Position numbers and translations under genes: made by a program
DNA from: Nicotiana tabacum
Taxonomy: Eukaryota; Streptophyta; Magnoliopsida; Solanales; Solanaceae
NCBI RefSeq assembly: GCF_000715075.1
Contig: NC_134103.1
Coordinates: 73,471,519-73,535,518 of the forward strand
DNA: 64,000 nt
Direction: 5' to 3'
In this document: positions 60,501-64,000 of the stretch, in pieces
How positions within the stretch are numbered: position 1 is the first letter of the stretch
How the letters are laid out: the number at the start of each line of letters is the position of its first letter
The notes under the pieces: model-generated
What the model was told of the DNA's origin: nothing
The model's input: only the letters and a program-made list of their open reading frames with translations
Databases searched by the model: none

Positions 60501-60519
60501 TGGTTTGGTCATCTCCTAT

Positions 60520-61660
60520 TCTGTACTGTCTGGATCTGGCACCCCGTTTGTCAGCCAGCTCAATCTTTTAGATGATTGGATATGACAAGGATACACATCA
60601 AGTCATTTTGAATAATTGGGAAGAGGAAGACTATACAAGAATCATCAACCAGCAGGTAATAAACCAATTCATCTTCTCAGAGCCAACAGAACATTATGTC
60701 CTTCAAAGTTTTGGTAGATAACAGAAATGCTGGATTGGTTTTCTTATCATGGAATCTCCATGGCTAAATCACATTCTAATCTTCGGTTACTTTTCTGTCA
60801 AGCAGCTGGAAGTCTTCTCCAACTTTCACAGCATAGCTTCAGGAAACAGCTGTAAATTTTTCGAAAAGCCATCTTTATGGTGTTGGCAGTTTGTAAAGAA
60901 ATAACATAAAAGATATTGGAGGAGCATTCATTTATTGTATGGAGCAGTAAAAGTAAAATCACTTGTTACTCGGATATAGCAGAATTTGACATTTCAAAAG
61001 TAAAAATCATCCTAGAAACACAAGAAAGCATTAGATAAATGCAACAACATTGACTTGTGTACCAAACGAATTTGTTACATGTCCCGCCCAACCCGTCCAT
61101 TGTTCCCAATCTTAAAACATAGGAACACTTACTTTTGCAGCGCTCCGTTCTTAAACTCAAACCTCAGAGACTCATGCTTAGGCTATTCAGCTATTTAACT
61201 ATGATGATGGTATTAAAGTATCTAAGCAGGTTATTCTGCTCTGTGAGAAAAGCAGGCTATGTTCTAAGCATTCCACAAATAGGAATAGGATAATAGGTAA
61301 TAAAGCCTCAATGTAATTGGAGTGGTGAAACATAAAGCACATTGTGGGATATAACTTTTATGGATAAGGCGAGGAAAGTGATAAAAGAACAATTATGCTG
61401 ACTGCAGGAGAGAGTCTATGATTAATCATCTTAAGATCCTGACCTGTAGCGAGAACTCTTCAAGCAGTTAAGCAATGTTCATATTCTTCAGGAAGAATTC
61501 ACTGCTCATATTCGACGATCATGAAGACGCCCTTCAGAGAGTACAATGCTTTGATTTACTTACATACTTGCACTACGGCAAAGTCACCTTGTCTCTTCTT
61601 AGCCTCATAGCCCGAAGTCACAATTTAAAATTTGGTTAAAACTCTGGATGTCACTCAGAC
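60520..61660. other. Intergenic region, 3' side of the PPR gene
   Basis: AT-rich. No gene recognised. The last part may be the PPR 3' UTR on the minus strand. Confidence 0.4.
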
Positions 61661-61662
61661 TT

Positions 61663-63129
61663 CTAGCTGTCTTTACAAGAGATCTTATTCGTAAGCATTT
61701 CGTTCCTCAAAATTTCAGCCATTTCATCATTCCCTTGCTTGACGTACCCATCAATGAAAGCACTATATATTTCCAAATTTGGTGCAAATCCTTTCCCCAC
61801 CATTTCCACCTGAAATTTTCGAGCTTCTTCCATCAAACCCTCCTCACACAAGTTCCGTATCAGAAGTTCATATGTACTCTTCCTTGGTATGATATCATGT
61901 TTCTTTATTACAGCTCTCACAAATACCAAGGCCTCAAAAACTCCATTTTTGTTGCATAGCATCCGAGCAACATCATCTATCATTGAACTCTCTGGTTTGA
62001 ATCCCTTTCGACACATATCCTTATACAAGACCAGAGCTGCATCAACATTCCCACTCATACAATGTCCATTTATCAGATGCTCAAGGGTAACACATGTACA
62101 CTCCATCCCATCGAAAACCATCTCCCTGAAAACCTCCTCAGCTCTCTCAACGTCTCCAACTTTACAAAATCCCCCAATTATGGTATTATAAGCTACAATA
62201 TCATGTTTCACGCCCTTATCACCCATCTCCTCCCAAACTTTCATGGCATTCTCCATCAGTCCATCCTCACAATAAGCGGCCATTAAAACACTATAACTAT
62301 ATGTATTCGGGACACATTTTTTTTCCATCATTTCCTTCCAAACCTCCTCAACCTTCTCCACTACTCCTTCTCTATGAAAAGCAACCATAAGAATGTTAAA
62401 CGTATAAGCATTTGCGATTACACCCTTTACCTCTCTACCTTTAAAAATTTCCCTATACATATCATAAGCAGCAAAAGGGCCTCGACTTTTAGCAATCAAC
62501 TCAATCAAAGAATTGCATATAACAACATGTGGAAAGATATTCTTTTTAGCTAAAATCCTCACAAGTTGAACAGAAAGGTCAAGTTTTTTAGAATCCAAAT
62601 AAGCTCTAATCAACAAATCAAACACAAAGGGAGCTGAATCACAAGTCCTGTAAGTTTTAACCAAGATTTGGAAAATCCGAGGTGGGTTTGTTAAATCAGG
62701 TTGATGGGTGTCAGGGAATTTTCGAATGGCGGATTTTAGTAGCTCTAAAGCTTGAGATTTAAGGCGGGAACGGGAGAGGATGTGAATGATAGTGGCGTAG
62801 GAAGAAAGAGAGTGAGAGCAAATGGAGCGAGTGATCGTGAAATGAAAGAAACGGAGGGCGAGGTGAGGTGTGTTGCGGAGTTGAAGAATGATTTGAGAGA
62901 CTTGGGAAGGAGTGAATCCGGGAGGGGGTGGAGATAGGGAAAGAATTTCGGACCATCTTGATTTTGAGCGATGGTGTTTGAGGATTGTTATGGCTGTTGA
63001 GACTAAAGTTTCGTCTTCGCTTGAAGATGGTTGAGGTGAGGTACAAGAGAAGAAGGAAGAGGAAGATGAGTGTTTGGTTAATGAGGTTGAGAAAATAATG
63101 CGTCTTGTAATAGTTGATATCATCGCCAT
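61663..63129 (-). CDS. P-class pentatricopeptide repeat protein, probably mitochondrial
   Basis: An intronless 488-residue protein with at least eight PPR motifs between about residues 170 and 480, for example AYTFNILMVAFHREGVVEKV, NTYSYSVLMAAYCEDGLMEN and DIVAYNTIIGGFCKVGDVER. All end in the P-class pattern, with no E or DYW domain. PPR proteins bind single-stranded RNA, one base per repeat, in mitochondria or plastids. The N terminus is Ser/Arg/Thr-rich and lacks acidic residues (TITRRIIFSTSLTKHSSSS), a likely transit peptide. It resembles Arabidopsis At2g15980 as I remember it. The ATG at 63129 is chosen because it opens the transit-like part. Confidence 0.93.
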   Translation of the reverse strand: MAMISTITRRIIFSTSLTKHSSSSSFFSCTSPQPSSSEDETLVSTAITILKHHRSKSRWSEILSLSPPPPGFTPSQVSQIILQLRNTPHLALRFFHFTITRSICSHSLSSYATIIHILSRSRLKSQALELLKSAIRKFPDTHQPDLTNPPRIFQILVKTYRTCDSAPFVFDLLIRAYLDSKKLDLSVQLVRILAKKNIFPHVVICNSLIELIAKSRGPFAAYDMYREIFKGREVKGVIANAYTFNILMVAFHREGVVEKVEEVWKEMMEKKCVPNTYSYSVLMAAYCEDGLMENAMKVWEEMGDKGVKHDIVAYNTIIGGFCKVGDVERAEEVFREMVFDGMECTCVTLEHLINGHCMSGNVDAALVLYKDMCRKGFKPESSMIDDVARMLCNKNGVFEALVFVRAVIKKHDIIPRKSTYELLIRNLCEEGLMEEARKFQVEMVGKGFAPNLEIYSAFIDGYVKQGNDEMAEILRNEMLTNKISCKDS

Positions 63130-63271
63130 TGATGGCTATTTGCTGTTCCTGTCCGGCATTTTGTCGAACAGCTTCTGTTCCAAATATAAGACATTAACAA
63201 TCTGTACCGTGATGTCTATTGACCAACTGTGCCAAGAAGTTATGCTGGAAGGGCTTTTTTTAACGGCAAAG

Positions 63272-63754
63272 TGTGATAGACTCGCTATGTCATCATGCCA
63301 CATAAGTGCCATTTGACATATATTAATGCCATGTGAAAGCTTACATAGGAGGAATGCTTGCATTTGTGAGAAGATTCTAGAGAAGTATGGACATTTCCTT
63401 TGGAAGATCCTAGATGTTTATGGATTTGCTAGGAAAGTCCTTGGAATTTTCTAGGCTTGTAGAGAATTCTAGAGAAAGCCCTTATCTTGTAAATATTAAG
63501 GACTTGTGTAACAATTAATATTTACACACTAGCCCCTAGGAGACTAGTATATAAAGGAGGTCATTCATTTGTAATTCATCAAGCAAACAATTCAAGTTCT
63601 TTCTAATATAAAGCTTCCATTAACAATTCTCTTGTGTTCTTTCTACCATTCTCTTAGCGATCTTGAGTGTAGTAAGGCTAACTTGGCATAACAAGAACGT
63701 GAGCAAATTGTCAAGTGCCGCACGTGTACTTAGTTAATTACTAAGGACGTGACA
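63272..63754 (+). repeat. 5' LTR of a Ty3/gypsy element entering the window
   Basis: A TATA box (tatataaag, 63548) and an LTR end at cgtgaca (63754) just before the PBS define it. The start is either tgtgatag at 63272 or tgtcatcat at 63288. It begins about 140-160 bp upstream of the PPR start, facing away from it. Confidence 0.75.
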
Positions 63755-63757
63755 ACG

Positions 63758-63769
63758 TGGTATCAGAGC
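63758..63769 (+). other. Primer binding site, initiator tRNA-Met
   Basis: tggtatcagagc is an exact match to the complement of the plant initiator tRNA-Met 3' end, three bases after the LTR. Confidence 0.93.
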
Positions 63770-63788
63770 AAAGGTTGCGACTAAGGGA

Positions 63789-64000
63789 ATGGCGAACGAC
63801 GGAGAAATTAACGCTGCCAACACTCAAGCCAACGTCATCCAGGATGCTGCTGGCAAGAGCGGCCGTAACAAAAAGAGAAATGCCACCAACAAGGGCCAGG
63901 AGGTGCCACCTGAGGTTGCGTCAAACGAAGGGCTTACATCCCAAGAACCATCTGCCACTGAGGCGAGCGAGGATGAAGTGGAGGTCCTGCCTGAGGACGT
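63789..64000 (+). CDS. Retrotransposon gag, 5' part, runs off the window
   Basis: An ATG at 63789 opens a frame with no stop to the window end (MANDGEINAANTQANV ... EDEVEVLPED). It is hydrophilic and Lys/Arg-rich early, then strongly acidic, as Ty3/gypsy gag N termini often are. The open frame, exact PBS and intact LTR suggest a younger element than the others here. Confidence 0.7.
   Translation, partial: MANDGEINAANTQANVIQDAAGKSGRNKKRNATNKGQEVPPEVASNEGLTSQEPSATEASEDEVEVLPED

Noticed and set aside
61648..62286. Plus-strand frames over the PPR gene
   Set aside because: They are antisense to clear PPR repeats and have no domain.

Overview
This is nuclear DNA from a Solanaceae plant, probably Nicotiana. 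The evidence is AT-rich sequence, few and widely spaced genes, tRNA-derived SINEs with the TTG-rich tails typical of Solanaceae, Ty3/gypsy elements with the PBS and PPT of plant chromoviruses, and host proteins that read as plant ERF, TOM6 and PPR proteins. The genus is an inference; the family is well supported. No rRNA gene, tRNA gene or CRISPR array was seen.

Host genes. Two ERF109/RRTF1-like transcription-factor paralogues lie head to head (4828-5601 minus; 19985-20770 plus), about 14 kb apart, with clearly conserved promoters. A small unrecognised protein gene lies at 46142-46402. A 54-residue TOM6 mitochondrial import subunit lies at 56798-56962. An intronless P-class PPR gene lies at 61663-63129 on the minus strand. 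A short ORF at 21795-22031 may be a gene fragment.

Mobile DNA fills most of the rest. From left to right: an LTR-like fragment (1-603); a Mutator-like non-autonomous element with an array of short inverted words and a 10-bp target duplication (627-2075); a SINE; a hAT-type element with a perfect 8-bp duplication (3991-4587); an LTR-like fragment near 7.3-7.85 kb; a SINE split by a decayed chromovirus (8917-17750, minus strand); several copies of a second LTR family (called family A here) including a solo LTR at 23247-25777; an Ogre/Tat element with a long 5' LTR, truncated after the protease region (about 28.7-38.1 kb); a two-gene Mutator-like element whose transposase gene converges on a GRF zinc-finger gene (39.76-45.13 kb); an L1-type LINE (47.2-51.35 kb); a Helitron-like element (51.5-54.39 kb); a Stowaway-like MITE; another Mutator-like element just upstream of TOM6; and SINE copies around TOM6. 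At the right edge a Ty3/gypsy element begins (LTR, initiator-Met PBS, open gag).

The host genes do not form a pathway. The main interest is the ERF duplication with retained promoter blocks, the MULE that carries a GRF protein in the position of mudrB, the palindromic repeat array, and insertions sitting very close to TOM6 and the PPR gene.
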